Positions 16,286 through 25,305 are shown, numbered from the stretch's first letter. The stretch is DNA of 64,000 nt from Mycolicibacterium lutetiense (GCF_017876775.1 NZ_JAGIOP010000002.1:3038001-3102000), one strand, 5' to 3'. Made by a program: numbers and translations. Notes: a model not told the origin generated them from the letters alone.

Positions 16286-16498
16286 TCAACAAGCAGATTC
16301 GGCACCTGGCGAGCCGCGCCGAAGTGCGGCCCGCGGGCATTCCTCTATCGCACGAGCGGCGAGTTCTTCCAACTCGGGCGGCACCGGATCGAGTTGGACC
16401 ACCGAGTAGTCGTCCTCGTCGAGTTGAAACAGCTGCGGCGCGAGTTTCTCGCAGATGGCGTTGCCCTCACAGCGATCCAGGTCGACTTCGACGCGCAC
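16286..16498 (-). CDS. 3Fe-4S ferredoxin (P450-partner type)
   Basis: A 70-aa ferredoxin of the short actinobacterial type. The N-terminal CEGNAIC gives Cys-x5-Cys, and EECPRAAL gives the third Cys, so a [3Fe-4S] cluster is expected. It starts with GTG at 16498 behind GGAGG. Such ferredoxins usually sit beside a cytochrome P450 gene, but none is in this window. The tail after PRAALRR (GSPGAESAC) is longer than in typical family members and abuts the left end of the tnpB element, so the last codons may come from the insertion. It could serve oxygenases elsewhere or in the nearby cluster. Confidence 0.85.
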   Translation of the reverse strand: MRVEVDLDRCEGNAICEKLAPQLFQLDEDDYSVVQLDPVPPELEELAARAIEECPRAALRRGSPGAESAC

Positions 16499-16527
16499 GG
16501 TAACCTCCGGAAGAGTTTATCCAAGTT

Positions 16528-16543
16528 CCCTTTGTAGAAAGGG
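16528..16543. promoter_or_regulatory. Inverted repeat upstream of the ferredoxin gene
   Basis: CCCTTT-GTAG-AAAGGG forms perfect 6-bp arms 30 bases upstream of the ferredoxin GTG. It could be an operator or a weak hairpin at the end of the 16570 gene. Nothing identifies the binder. Confidence 0.35.
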
Positions 16544-16569
16544 TACCCCTCATGGTCCACCCTTCGGCT

Positions 16570-17325
16570 CTAGAACTTGCCGCCGCGTGGTTTCAACAGT
16601 GTGCCCAGCCACCGCACCGGCGCCGCCCAGCTCCGGCCGTCCTCCTGTGGCACTCCGGCAGCGCGGGGTGACAGCGGCTTGCGCCACTGATTGATCTCTA
16701 CTTCGATTCGTTCGTGGCGTGAACCTGACCAGAACGTAGTCAGACCAGAACTCTCGGCCACTGCGACGATTCGCTGACCCACCATGGTGTCGGTGCGTTC
16801 TTTCACTTCCTCCGCCGCCGCTTTGTCGCCGTCGTAGGATGCGCGGACCAATGCCTCCGGCAAGTCCGGATGCGCGCGAAAAGCGCTGTACCCCAATACC
16901 AACTGCGGTGGGAATTCACCCAGCCTCAGTGCATCCTGTTCGTGGAAGAACGTGTAGGCCCACTCACGGTAGCGATACCAATCCGGCGGGTCCGGGTTGA
17001 GGGTGCGCTCGTCATCGATCTCGCTGGTGCCACAGGTCATGCAGCAGGAGAAGCACATCCGACCGAGGATGCCCTCCGATTCCAACTGAGTGAACGTGTC
17101 CTTCAACCGACCGTAATCACCGGTGTCGAGCCAGGTGGCCTGCTCGGCCACACGCTCATCCCACATCGACCCCACCAGGGCCGCCGCGTCATCGGGCTGC
17201 ACCACTTCGGAATCGGATACCCATTCGAGCAAGTCGTTGTAGTCCCAGATCCCGGCGACCAACCGAAGCCTGATCTCCTCTTGCAGCTCGGCGAGATCGC
17301 CGGCCTCTGAGTCCCCCATGTCCAT
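16570..17325 (-). CDS. Hypothetical protein with CCxTCG motif (DUF6891-like)
   Basis: A 251-aa soluble protein. Its one striking motif is FSCCMTCG (around residue 100), a cysteine cluster seen in a family of uncharacterised actinobacterial proteins that I believe corresponds to DUF6891. The rest is acidic N-terminally (DSEAGDLAEL) and basic at the C-terminus. The ATG at 17325 has AAGGGAAGGA upstream; extending to 17436 adds a non-conserved-looking, proline/arginine-rich stretch. It may bind metal through the cysteines. Function unknown. Confidence 0.75.
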   Translation of the reverse strand: MDMGDSEAGDLAELQEEIRLRLVAGIWDYNDLLEWVSDSEVVQPDDAAALVGSMWDERVAEQATWLDTGDYGRLKDTFTQLESEGILGRMCFSCCMTCGTSEIDDERTLNPDPPDWYRYREWAYTFFHEQDALRLGEFPPQLVLGYSAFRAHPDLPEALVRASYDGDKAAAEEVKERTDTMVGQRIVAVAESSGLTTFWSGSRHERIEVEINQWRKPLSPRAAGVPQEDGRSWAAPVRWLGTLLKPRGGKF

Positions 17326-17497
17326 GGGTGGAATCCTTCCCTTCGGCCGGTTTGTCCGGCAACCCCCGACCGCGGTTACAGGGATATCCAACGTAGCCGC
17401 CACGGCGGCGCACAGAGGGTGTCGTCGAGGATCCACTCCTGAATACCCGCGGTGATCCAGACCGTCGCGACGGCCACCGCCCCGCCCAACGCATCAC
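17326..17497. other. Intergenic region, possibly a small-ORF remnant
   Basis: A 172-bp gap between the WS/DGAT gene and the hypothetical gene. A minus-strand reading from just after the WS/DGAT stop gives a hydrophobic stretch (AVAVATVWITAGIQEWI) ending at a stop near 17378. It has no convincing start, so it could be a small membrane peptide or a decayed remnant. Nothing else is evident. Confidence 0.25.
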
Positions 17498-18916
17498 CTA
17501 CTGCGGCATCGCGGACTCAACCACGGTCAACTTGTCCGAAAGCCCTGCAATCCTGCGGATTTCGCGGAACTCCGCGAGCATGCCGTCAGTGACCTCGTGC
17601 GGATCATCAACCGTGGCATCGTCGGAGAGGACCGAGATGTTGAGCTGGTCGACATAGCTCCACACCGTGATGTTCAGCCCGCTGCCTGTGGTGATCGGTC
17701 CCACCGAATAGATCTCGGTGACCGTGGCGCCACCGACCTTGGCGCGGTCCCGCGGTCCGGGAACGTTCGAGATGTTGAGGTTGAGCACCTTGTTCTGGCC
17801 GTCCTGATTGGACAGCCACTTGAACGCCGCCTCGACCGGCGCCGGCGGCATGTACGCGGCCCAGCGTGCGATCAGTTCCGGGCCGATCAGTTGATGGCTC
17901 TCCTTGGCCAGGGAGGCCGCATCGTGCGCACGCTGCACCCGCTCGGCGGTATCGGCGACATCCACCGGCAGCGCCACCAACACACCGCTGAAGCGGTTAC
18001 CCGAGATGCGGTCCGGCGAGAAGTCGAAACTCATCGGCACCGAGGCCAGCAACGGATGGTCGGCCTTGCCGTCGTACTTGAGTGACAGTGTGCGCAACGC
18101 TCCCGACGACATGGCCAGCACCAGATCGTTGATCGTCACCCCGAGTTTCTTACTCGTTTCCTTCACTTCGGCCAATGCCAGTGTGGCCGTGGCGAAAAGG
18201 CGTTTCTCGTCGAGGATGTGGTTCATGAAGCTGGGCGGCGGGGTGAACGGCCGGGTCAACTCCGGCGACAGCTTGCGGCTGCTGCGCCGAACCCGCCCGA
18301 GCCCCTTGGTGGTGTAACGCATGGTCCCGGGCAAGCGGCCGAGCTGACGCATGTGATCGGCGAACGCCGAGCGCACCAGTTCGGTCTTGGTGGGGGCCGG
18401 ATCGGTGACATACGACTCGTCGTCGCGGTCCGGGCCGTCGCTCAGGTCCATCCCCCGCGCCAGCAGATTCGCCGAGGCGACCCCGTCGGCCAGGGCATGG
18501 TGAATCTTGCCGACCACCGCGATACGACCATCAGCCAGGCCTTCGACGAAATACATCTCCCACAGCGGACGGCTACGGTCCAGCGGAGTACTGCCGATCT
18601 CACCGATCGCCTCGTCGAGTTCGCGGCGCCCACCCGGGGCGCGCACCCGCCAGGGCCGGACGTGGTACTCCAGGTCGACGTCGCAGTTCTCCCGCCACAT
18701 CGGGTGGTGGAACTTGAACGGGATGTCGACGAGTTGGTAGCGGAACGGGTCGAGCTTGTGCAGCCGTCCGCGGATGACCTCCCGGAACTCGTCAATCCCG
18801 AAAGTCCGGTCGCCCATGTCGTCGAGCGCGATGACCGCGATCTTCAACGTGTGCATGTGCACATTGGGTGTCTCTGTATACAGCAGGAACGCGTCCCACC
18901 CACTCAACCGCTTCAC
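17498..18916 (-). CDS. WS/DGAT-family acyltransferase (Rv0221-like)
   Basis: A 472-aa wax-ester synthase/diacylglycerol acyltransferase. The active-site HHALADG lies at 139-145, and the second family motif NISNVPGPR is in the C-terminal half. These enzymes esterify diacylglycerol or fatty alcohols with acyl-CoA to make storage lipid, at the membrane/lipid-droplet surface. The GTG start at 18916 has GGGAGGG upstream. It lies 27 bases after lipC on the same strand, as Rv0221 follows Rv0220 in M. tuberculosis, and the length is close to that of Rv0221. Confidence 0.93.
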   Translation of the reverse strand: MKRLSGWDAFLLYTETPNVHMHTLKIAVIALDDMGDRTFGIDEFREVIRGRLHKLDPFRYQLVDIPFKFHHPMWRENCDVDLEYHVRPWRVRAPGGRRELDEAIGEIGSTPLDRSRPLWEMYFVEGLADGRIAVVGKIHHALADGVASANLLARGMDLSDGPDRDDESYVTDPAPTKTELVRSAFADHMRQLGRLPGTMRYTTKGLGRVRRSSRKLSPELTRPFTPPPSFMNHILDEKRLFATATLALAEVKETSKKLGVTINDLVLAMSSGALRTLSLKYDGKADHPLLASVPMSFDFSPDRISGNRFSGVLVALPVDVADTAERVQRAHDAASLAKESHQLIGPELIARWAAYMPPAPVEAAFKWLSNQDGQNKVLNLNISNVPGPRDRAKVGGATVTEIYSVGPITTGSGLNITVWSYVDQLNISVLSDDATVDDPHEVTDGMLAEFREIRRIAGLSDKLTVVESAMPQ

Positions 18917-18943
18917 GGTGTCCCTCCCCAGGTGTGGAAACGC

Positions 18944-20170
18944 TTATATGACTGCTTTAGCCTCGTCCATCGCCCGGTTTCGGTGAATTTGGTTGAGGAA
19001 CAAGCCGATTGCGGTGGCCATCGCCCCGGTCCTGGCCCCGTCCGTCATGTCGAAGGCGTGCCCGGCGCCGGGCAGCTCGATGTAGCCGACCACTGCCTGC
19101 GACACCGCCTTGAGCTTGTCGACGAAACTGCGGGCCTGCGCGACTGGAATGACGCTGTCACCGGTGCCGTGGATGACCAGGAACGGCGGTGCATCGGGAT
19201 GGATCTGGGCGATCGGTGAGGCCTGCCTGAAGACCTCCGGATGACGATCGATCTTGCGGCCCACCACGATCCGTTCCAGAAACTCGACGAAGCGGACCCG
19301 CTCGTCGGTGGAGCGGTCCTCCCAGTCGTAGCGGCCGTAGATGCCGACCACGGCGTCGACCGAGGTGTCGGAGCCGTCGGGCAGATCACCCTGCATGTCC
19401 GGGTCGTTCGGGGTGAGGCCGGCCAGCGCGGCCAGGTGGCCGCCGGCCGAGCAGCCCGCGATGGCGACGAAATTGCGGTCGCCACCGAACTTGTCGACGT
19501 TGGCCCGCGCCCAGGCGATCGCCGCCTTGACGTCATCGAGGTGCCGCGGCCAGCGGTGGTGCGGGGCCACCCGGTAATCGATCGACAGACACACCCAGCC
19601 CTGCTGGGCCAGGTGTGACAACAGCGCGTAGCCCTGCAGGATCCGGCCGCCGTGCACCCAGGCACCGCCCGGCACGAACAGCAGGACGGGAGCGGGGGCA
19701 GCGCTGGGAAGTTCAGCGGGTCGCCACACGTCGAGCAGCTGAGCCGGGTCGTCGCCGTAGCGCACCGAGGTCCGGTACACGTCGCGCCGGTACTCCAGGG
19801 TGTGCCACAGGGGTGGCTTGCTGTCCGGGGCCGGCCAATCGACAGCCAGGTCAGCGGGTGAGACCACACCGCGCAACGCCTCCTGGGCGATCGCGTTGGT
19901 CTGCTCCCGCTCCTCCTGACGGAGCTCGCTGTTGTCCGGGGTGAACCAGGACTTCGCCGAGGACGTGACAAATTCGGGCAGGTGGCGGAACCCCCACACA
20001 CTCATGGCGGTCAGCGCGCCGAGCGGTTCCAGGTGCTTGCCCACCAGTGGTAGCGAAGTCGATGCCACGCTGAGTGCCAGCATGTGGTCGGATGGCTTGG
20101 CATGTAGCAACCATCGTGCTCGATCGGCGAGCGTCGGTGCGGGGTACCGGTTATCCGGTCGTGCCGTCAT
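18944..20170 (-). CDS. lipC: LipC-like alpha/beta-hydrolase (carboxylesterase)
   Basis: A 408-aa esterase/lipase of the hormone-sensitive-lipase-like class. The oxyanion motif reads VPGGAW (about 166-171), the nucleophile is Ser241 in GCSAGG, and the likely acid and base lie in GTGDS and GAGHAFD near the C-terminus. An N-terminal ~110-residue helical part precedes the fold. Length, partner gene (WS/DGAT) and genomic order match LipC (Rv0220), reported as a cell-surface esterase. It is divergent from the fused acyl-CoA dehydrogenase gene, with a CRP-type site between them. Confidence 0.85.
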   Translation of the reverse strand: MTARPDNRYPAPTLADRARWLLHAKPSDHMLALSVASTSLPLVGKHLEPLGALTAMSVWGFRHLPEFVTSSAKSWFTPDNSELRQEEREQTNAIAQEALRGVVSPADLAVDWPAPDSKPPLWHTLEYRRDVYRTSVRYGDDPAQLLDVWRPAELPSAAPAPVLLFVPGGAWVHGGRILQGYALLSHLAQQGWVCLSIDYRVAPHHRWPRHLDDVKAAIAWARANVDKFGGDRNFVAIAGCSAGGHLAALAGLTPNDPDMQGDLPDGSDTSVDAVVGIYGRYDWEDRSTDERVRFVEFLERIVVGRKIDRHPEVFRQASPIAQIHPDAPPFLVIHGTGDSVIPVAQARSFVDKLKAVSQAVVGYIELPGAGHAFDMTDGARTGAMATAIGLFLNQIHRNRAMDEAKAVI

Positions 20171-20240
20171 TGCGCGAGCGTACCCCGCGGCATATTGGCG
20201 CAGGCAACAACTTCGCCGACTTGTTCCCCTGACGTCGAGT

Positions 20241-20256
20241 TGTGACCTGCATCACA
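20241..20256. promoter_or_regulatory. CRP-type (cAMP receptor protein) binding site
   Basis: TGTGA-CCTGCA-TCACA is a perfect match to the TGTGA-N6-TCACA consensus bound by mycobacterial Crp (Rv3676 type). It lies in the 124-bp region between divergent lipC and the fused acyl-CoA dehydrogenase gene, centred 46 bases before the latter's ATG. That ATG has no Shine-Dalgarno sequence but a TAGCTT -10-like hexamer at 20281, so a leaderless start near 20295 with Crp just upstream of -35 is plausible. Confidence 0.75.
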
Positions 20257-20294
20257 TCGACTTATCCGCGCAACCCCCGTTAGCTTCGCTAATC

Positions 20295-22457
20295 ATGACT
20301 AAGTCTGCGCTGGCAATCACCGAAGAGCACCTGGACCTCGCCGAGGCTGCACTCGGGCAGCTGAATCGGCTCGACAGCCGCGCAGCCGCTCGCGCCACCC
20401 TGGAAAAGCCCGGCACCTACCCCGACGAAATCTGGTCGGCCGGTGCCGGACTCGGCTGGAACGGACTCGCCATCCCCGAGGAGTACGGCGGCTCGGGATT
20501 CGGTCTGTCCGAACTGGCGGTGGTGGCCGAGGTCGCCGGGCGCGAATTGAGCCCAGGACCGTTCCTGCCGACCGTTTCCGCCTCGGTGGTGATCGACCGC
20601 TACGCACCGGATTCCGTAAGGGCCGAACTCCTTCCGGGCCTCGCCGACGGCACGACGGTAGCGGCACTCGGTCTGGCGGGTTCGGTGAGCATCGGCGCCG
20701 ACGGTCTCCTCGGCGGGCAGGCACGCGCGGTACTGGGCGCACCCGACGCGCAGGTACTCGTGCTGGCCGCCGGGGACGACATCGTCGTCCTCGACGCAGT
20801 GGCCGACGGAATCACCGTCACCGCACAGGATTCCCTGGACACCACCCGCAGCATCGGCGCGGTGGATCTGCGCGCGGTGGCGGTCGACGAGGGCCGCATC
20901 CTGCGCGGCGCCGCCCGCGCGGCCCGCACCGTGTTCCGCATCCTCGGCTCGGCGGAGGCGGTCGGCGTGTCCTGGGCCGCACTGGACATGGCCGTCGAGT
21001 ACGCCAAGGTGCGCGAACAGTTCGGCCGCACCATCGGCACCTTCCAGGCCGTCAAACACCACGCCGCCAACATGCTCGTCGACGCCGAACAGACCACTGC
21101 CGCGGTGTGGGACGCGGCCCGCGCCGACAACCTCGACGGTGCGTGGTTCGCCGCTGCGGTGGCCGCAGCCCACGCCATCCGGGCCCAGATCTTCTGTACA
21201 CAGACCAACGTTCAACTCCACGGCGGCATCGCCTTCACCTGGGAGCACGACGCACATCTGTACCTGCGCCGCGCCCGGACCCTGGCCGCGGTGCTCGGGG
21301 ATGGCGCCGATCCGCTGGTCGACGTCGTCGGTGGACAGCGCAGCGGGCAGGCACACGGCGCCTCCTTCGCGCTGCCGGAGGAGGCCGAACAGTACCGGCA
21401 GGACGCGCGGGCCGCGGCGTCGGCGGCGAAGGCGCTGCCCGAGGACAAGCGCCGTGACTACCTGGTGGATTCCGGCTATCTGGTGCCGCACTGGCCCGCG
21501 CCGTGGGGCCGCGCCGCGAATGTGCTGGAGCAGTTGGTGATCGAGGAGGAATTCACCGACATCGAGCGGGCGGACATGGGGATCACCGGGTGGGTGACCC
21601 TGACCATCGCCCAGGCCGGCACCGACGATCAGCGTGAGCGCTGGGTGGAACCGGTGCTGCGCGGGCAGGTCATGTGGTGCCAGCTGTTCTCCGAGCCGGG
21701 CGCCGGCTCGGATGCGGCCGCCGTGCGCACTGCGGCCAAGAAGGTCGACGGCGGCTGGCGGATCACCGGCCAGAAGGTCTGGACCAGCCTGGCCCAGCAC
21801 TGCCAGTGGGGCCTGGCCACGGTGCGCACCGATCCCGACGCGCCCAAACACGCCGGGGTCACCATGATGGCGATCGACATGAAATCCCCCGGGGTGACGG
21901 TGAATCCGTTGCGGGGGCTGACCGGCGACGCACACTTCAACGAGGTCTTCTTCGACGACGTGTTCGTCCCCGACTCCGATGTCGTCGGCGACGTGAACAA
22001 GGGCTGGCTGGTGGCGCGCGCCACCTTGGGCAATGAGCGCATCTCGATCGGCGGCGGTTCGGCGGCGCCGACCGGGTTCGACGCCGACGAACTGGTGGCG
22101 CTGATCGACGCGGATCCCGACGGCGCCCGCTACGTACGCCGCGGCGGCGAGGTGATCGCCGTGGGCCATACGCTGCGACTGCTGAACCTGCGCCGGGTCA
22201 GCCGGGCCATCGCCGGAACCGAGCCCGGACCCGAGGGCAACGTCACCAAGCTGCTGGTCGCCGAGCATTCCCAGCATCTGACCGAACTGGGCATGGACCT
22301 GGTCGGCTCGGCCGGGGTCACCGGCCAGACGCCGAAACTTACCCGCGCCTACCTGGGCAACCGGGCCATGACGATTGCCGGCGGGACCTCCGAGATCACC
22401 CGCAACACCATCGCCGAGCGCATCCTGGGTCTCCCCCGCGATCCGCTGCTGAAATAG
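20295..22457 (+). CDS. Fused two-domain acyl-CoA dehydrogenase (FadE6/FadE22/FadE34 type)
   Basis: A 720-aa protein made of two consecutive acyl-CoA dehydrogenase domains. The first (about 1-350) ends with QLHGGIAFTWEHDAHLYLRR, and the second (about 375-720) contains QLFSEPGAGSDAA, WRITGQKVWTS and AGGTSEITRNTIAERILGL. The N-terminal copy lacks the EPGAGSD-type flavin segment, so it is the more divergent. Mycobacterial fused FadEs of about this length act on steroid side chains or fatty acids. The ATG at 20295 is chosen over earlier in-frame starts inside the intergenic region. The specific acyl-CoA is unknown. Confidence 0.9.
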   Translation: MTKSALAITEEHLDLAEAALGQLNRLDSRAAARATLEKPGTYPDEIWSAGAGLGWNGLAIPEEYGGSGFGLSELAVVAEVAGRELSPGPFLPTVSASVVIDRYAPDSVRAELLPGLADGTTVAALGLAGSVSIGADGLLGGQARAVLGAPDAQVLVLAAGDDIVVLDAVADGITVTAQDSLDTTRSIGAVDLRAVAVDEGRILRGAARAARTVFRILGSAEAVGVSWAALDMAVEYAKVREQFGRTIGTFQAVKHHAANMLVDAEQTTAAVWDAARADNLDGAWFAAAVAAAHAIRAQIFCTQTNVQLHGGIAFTWEHDAHLYLRRARTLAAVLGDGADPLVDVVGGQRSGQAHGASFALPEEAEQYRQDARAAASAAKALPEDKRRDYLVDSGYLVPHWPAPWGRAANVLEQLVIEEEFTDIERADMGITGWVTLTIAQAGTDDQRERWVEPVLRGQVMWCQLFSEPGAGSDAAAVRTAAKKVDGGWRITGQKVWTSLAQHCQWGLATVRTDPDAPKHAGVTMMAIDMKSPGVTVNPLRGLTGDAHFNEVFFDDVFVPDSDVVGDVNKGWLVARATLGNERISIGGGSAAPTGFDADELVALIDADPDGARYVRRGGEVIAVGHTLRLLNLRRVSRAIAGTEPGPEGNVTKLLVAEHSQHLTELGMDLVGSAGVTGQTPKLTRAYLGNRAMTIAGGTSEITRNTIAERILGLPRDPLLK

Positions 22458-22516
22458 CGCCCATTGAGCGGGTCCTGCCCTGGGCGCCCAGAAACCATTC
22501 CGGTAGAACTGACGGT

Positions 22517-23407
22517 GTGACCGCGAGCACGCCCTTTCATCCCGACCTCGAACGCATCGCCCGTTTCCTGCCTCGCAAGCTGGTGAACAGGCGTTCGCTG
22601 CCGTTGCTTCAGCGGTTGACCGGGTTGCAGAACCGGCAGACGCCCAAGGACGTCGAGGTGCTCACCTTGAGCTCGGGTGTGAGCGTCCGGTTGATCCGGC
22701 CGACCGGGGTCACCGAACCGACACCGGCGCTGCTGTGGATCCACGGCGGTGGCTATGTACTCGGCAGCCCGGCCCAGGACGACGCCCTGTGCCGGCGCTT
22801 CGCCAAGGAACTCGGCATCACGGTGGCAGCGGTCAAGTACCGCCTCGCGCCGCAGAACCCCTACCCGGCCGGGTTGGATGACTGCTACGAGGCACTGAAA
22901 TGGCTCGCGGGACTTCCCGCGGTCGACGCCTCACGGGTCGCGATCGCCGGAGCCAGCGCAGGCGGCGGATTGGCGGCCTCCCTTGCGCTGCTGGCCCGTG
23001 ACCGCGGCGAGATTGCCCTCGCTGCACAGATACTCGTGTACCCGATGCTCGACGACCGCTCGGTGGGCCCGGAGTTGGAGAATCCCGGCCACCGCCTGTG
23101 GACGCAGGGCAGCAATAGATTCGGCTGGTCGGCCTACCTCGGCGGAGCCGACCCGGCGACCGCAGTGCCCGGACGTCGCGAAGATCTCGCCGGGTTGCCG
23201 CCGGCCTGGATAGGTGTGGGAACGCTGGATCTGTTCCACGACGAGGACATGGCGTACGCCGAGCGGTTACGGGCCGCGGGGGTCGAATGTCAGGTCGAGC
23301 AGGTCCACGGGGCATTCCACGGGTTTGACCAGATCGCTGCGAAAACGCCGGTGGCCCAAGCGTTCATGGCCAGCCAATTCGCGAACCTACGGGCGGCTTT
23401 CGCCTGA
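22517..23407 (+). CDS. lipW: LipW-like alpha/beta-hydrolase (HSL-type esterase)
   Basis: A 296-aa HSL-family esterase. HGGGY (76-80) forms the oxyanion hole, the nucleophile Ser148 lies in GASAGG, and a C-terminal His in GAFHGFD completes the triad with an Asp in the LFHDED region. It starts with GTG. Length, orientation relative to lipC, and neighbourhood match LipW (Rv0217c). It hydrolyses short acyl esters by family knowledge. Its end overlaps the convergent small gene by 21 bases. Confidence 0.83.
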   Translation: MTASTPFHPDLERIARFLPRKLVNRRSLPLLQRLTGLQNRQTPKDVEVLTLSSGVSVRLIRPTGVTEPTPALLWIHGGGYVLGSPAQDDALCRRFAKELGITVAAVKYRLAPQNPYPAGLDDCYEALKWLAGLPAVDASRVAIAGASAGGGLAASLALLARDRGEIALAAQILVYPMLDDRSVGPELENPGHRLWTQGSNRFGWSAYLGGADPATAVPGRREDLAGLPPAWIGVGTLDLFHDEDMAYAERLRAAGVECQVEQVHGAFHGFDQIAAKTPVAQAFMASQFANLRAAFA

Positions 23408-23632
23408 TTCGCGCTGGTGCCGCAGGTACCGGCAGGCACGTTCCAATAGGCAGCGGTCGGCGGCCGACAGCGCCCTGGCTCTCGGGACCTGACCGGAGAC
23501 GATCCTCGCGAACCGAACACACAACTGCTCGGCGGTCATACCGAACTCCAGCCAGACGTCATCCTCGCGCGGACCCCCATAGGGAGCCCACGCGAGGACG
23601 AACTTCAGCAGGACACGTTCGAAGGAGTCCAT
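23387..23632 (-). CDS. Small hypothetical protein (81 aa)
   Basis: An 81-aa protein whose first ~45 residues (FERVLLKFVLAWAPYGG...EFGMTAEQLCVRF) look like a helical HTH-like unit and distantly recall the DUF3263 family of short actinobacterial proteins. The C-terminal third is Arg-rich. It begins 66 bases after the permease stop on the same strand and ends inside the lipW 3' end. Function unknown; it may bind nucleic acid. Confidence 0.6.
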   Translation of the reverse strand: MDSFERVLLKFVLAWAPYGGPREDDVWLEFGMTAEQLCVRFARIVSGQVPRARALSAADRCLLERACRYLRHQRESGESRP

Positions 23633-23698
23633 CTACCGGCCTGGTCGATGTTCAAGTCGCGGATGACTTCGGTCTCGAACGCCTCGGTCCCGAACACC

Positions 23699-25234
23699 TT
23701 AGTCCCGAACAACGTTGTCCTCGAACACGACCCGGCCGATCAACTCGTAACGGCGCGGATCGCGCAGCTTGAAGTAGATCGCCATACCCGCGCCAAGGAC
23801 GAACACACCCACCACGATCGATGGCGTCAGCTTGAACAGCAGCGTGCCGGATGCGGTTCCAGCGGCAGCGTCCTTGTGTTCCCACAGCAGGTACACGACA
23901 TAGAGCATGCCGAGCCCGCCGAGGCCGGGCGCGACGAACGTCTTGAACCAGTGCTTGGACACCGGGTGGTTCTTGCGGATGTGGAAGTAGCTGATCACCG
24001 AGAAGGCGCACAGCGACTGCACGATCAGGATCGCCATGGTGCCGAGGATCGCCAGCAGTGTGTACATGTGCACGTACGGGTCCATCCCGGCGAACAGGAA
24101 CGACAGGATGATCACCAGGGCGATCCCGCTCTGCACGAATGAGGCGATGTGCGGCGACCCGTGGGTGGGATGCGTCGCGCCGATAGTCTTCTGCAGGGTC
24201 TTGGACAGGCCTTCCCTGCCCAGCGCGTACAGGTAACGCGAGGCGCAGTTGTGGAAGGCCATGCCGCAGGCGAAGGAGCCGGAGACCAACAGGATGTTGA
24301 ACACCGTGATCGCCCAGTCACCGTAAGCGGCGCGCACCGGGCCGAAGAAGATCTCCGATGACGTCGCGGAATCCTGTGCGAGTTCCACTGCCTTCTCCGG
24401 ACCGGTGCCCGCGATCGCCATCCACGACACGAACACGTAGAACGCACCCACGCCGACGACGCTCAGCATGGTGGCCCGGGGAATGATCTTCTTCGGGTTC
24501 CGCGACTCCTCGCCGTACATCGCGGTCGATTCGAACCCGACCCACGACCAGAAAGCGAAGAACAGACCCAATCCAGCGCTTGCACCGACGATTCCGGCAG
24601 CCGGGGAGAACGCACCGATCGGGTTGATGATCTCGCCGACCGCGAATCCCTTGGGTCCGCCGCCCTTGAACAGCACCGCCACCGCACCGAGACCAAGCAT
24701 GACGATCTCGGTTACCAGGAAGACACCGAGCACCTTCGCGGTCAGATTGACGTCGAAGTAGGTCAGCACCGCGTTGGTCGCCAGCATCAGCAGCGCCGGG
24801 ATGATCCAGTGAATATGAATGCCCAGCTCGGACTGCATGAAGTTCTGGAAGAAGAACGAGAAGATGCCGATCAGCGACGCCTCAAACACCACATAGGCCA
24901 TGGTGATCAAGCCGCCGCTGGCCATCCCGACGATACGGCCGAGGCCGTGGGAGATGTAGCCGTAGAAGGCCCCGGTGGTGGTGATGTGCTTGGCCATGGT
25001 CGCGTAACCGATGGCGAACAGGCCCAGAACGATCGTCGCAACGATGTAGCCGGCCGGCGCGTGTGAACCATTTCCGAAGCCAATTGCGATCGGGACGTTG
25101 CCGACCATTGCGGTGATCGGGGCAGCGGTGGCCACTGCCATGAAGATGACGCCGACAGTGCCGACGGCGTTACGTTTCAGTCTCTGAACATCGTGAGCTG
25201 TGTCTTTATGCTCGCCGACAGCTTGATCGGTCAT
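23699..25234 (-). CDS. APC-superfamily amino acid/amine permease of the microcompartment locus
   Basis: A 511-aa permease with about twelve transmembrane segments. The TM1 region ATAAPITAMVGNVPIAIGFG carries the unwound substrate-binding segment typical of the APC fold, and a short charged C-terminus follows the last helix. It is divergent from the aminotransferase gene across a promoter with two operator-like repeats, so it is probably co-regulated with the shell operon and imports the amine or amino alcohol that the compartment degrades. The 60 bases after its stop still look coding in another frame, so its tail may be shortened. Confidence 0.9.
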   Translation of the reverse strand: MTDQAVGEHKDTAHDVQRLKRNAVGTVGVIFMAVATAAPITAMVGNVPIAIGFGNGSHAPAGYIVATIVLGLFAIGYATMAKHITTTGAFYGYISHGLGRIVGMASGGLITMAYVVFEASLIGIFSFFFQNFMQSELGIHIHWIIPALLMLATNAVLTYFDVNLTAKVLGVFLVTEIVMLGLGAVAVLFKGGGPKGFAVGEIINPIGAFSPAAGIVGASAGLGLFFAFWSWVGFESTAMYGEESRNPKKIIPRATMLSVVGVGAFYVFVSWMAIAGTGPEKAVELAQDSATSSEIFFGPVRAAYGDWAITVFNILLVSGSFACGMAFHNCASRYLYALGREGLSKTLQKTIGATHPTHGSPHIASFVQSGIALVIILSFLFAGMDPYVHMYTLLAILGTMAILIVQSLCAFSVISYFHIRKNHPVSKHWFKTFVAPGLGGLGMLYVVYLLWEHKDAAAGTASGTLLFKLTPSIVVGVFVLGAGMAIYFKLRDPRRYELIGRVVFEDNVVRD

Positions 25235-25305
25235 CTAGCTGGGTGCCTTTCAGGTAACAGTGGACGCTTCGATGTGGCCTGGACCACAATCGAGACGTAC
25301 GTATA

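Noticed and set aside
14929..16503. A 524-codon open frame opposite tnpB
   Set aside because: The opposite strand encodes TnpB with all catalytic residues; this frame shows no family signature.
17189..17497. A 102-codon open frame between the WS/DGAT and hypothetical genes
   Set aside because: It is Arg/Ser-rich, overlaps the hypothetical gene's N-terminus, and no family is recognised; only the hydrophobic reading in another frame was noted.
20289..22277. A 662-codon open frame opposite the fused acyl-CoA dehydrogenase
   Set aside because: The composition is skewed (rich in His, Arg, Gly, Gln) with no domain; the sense strand has two clear ACAD domains.
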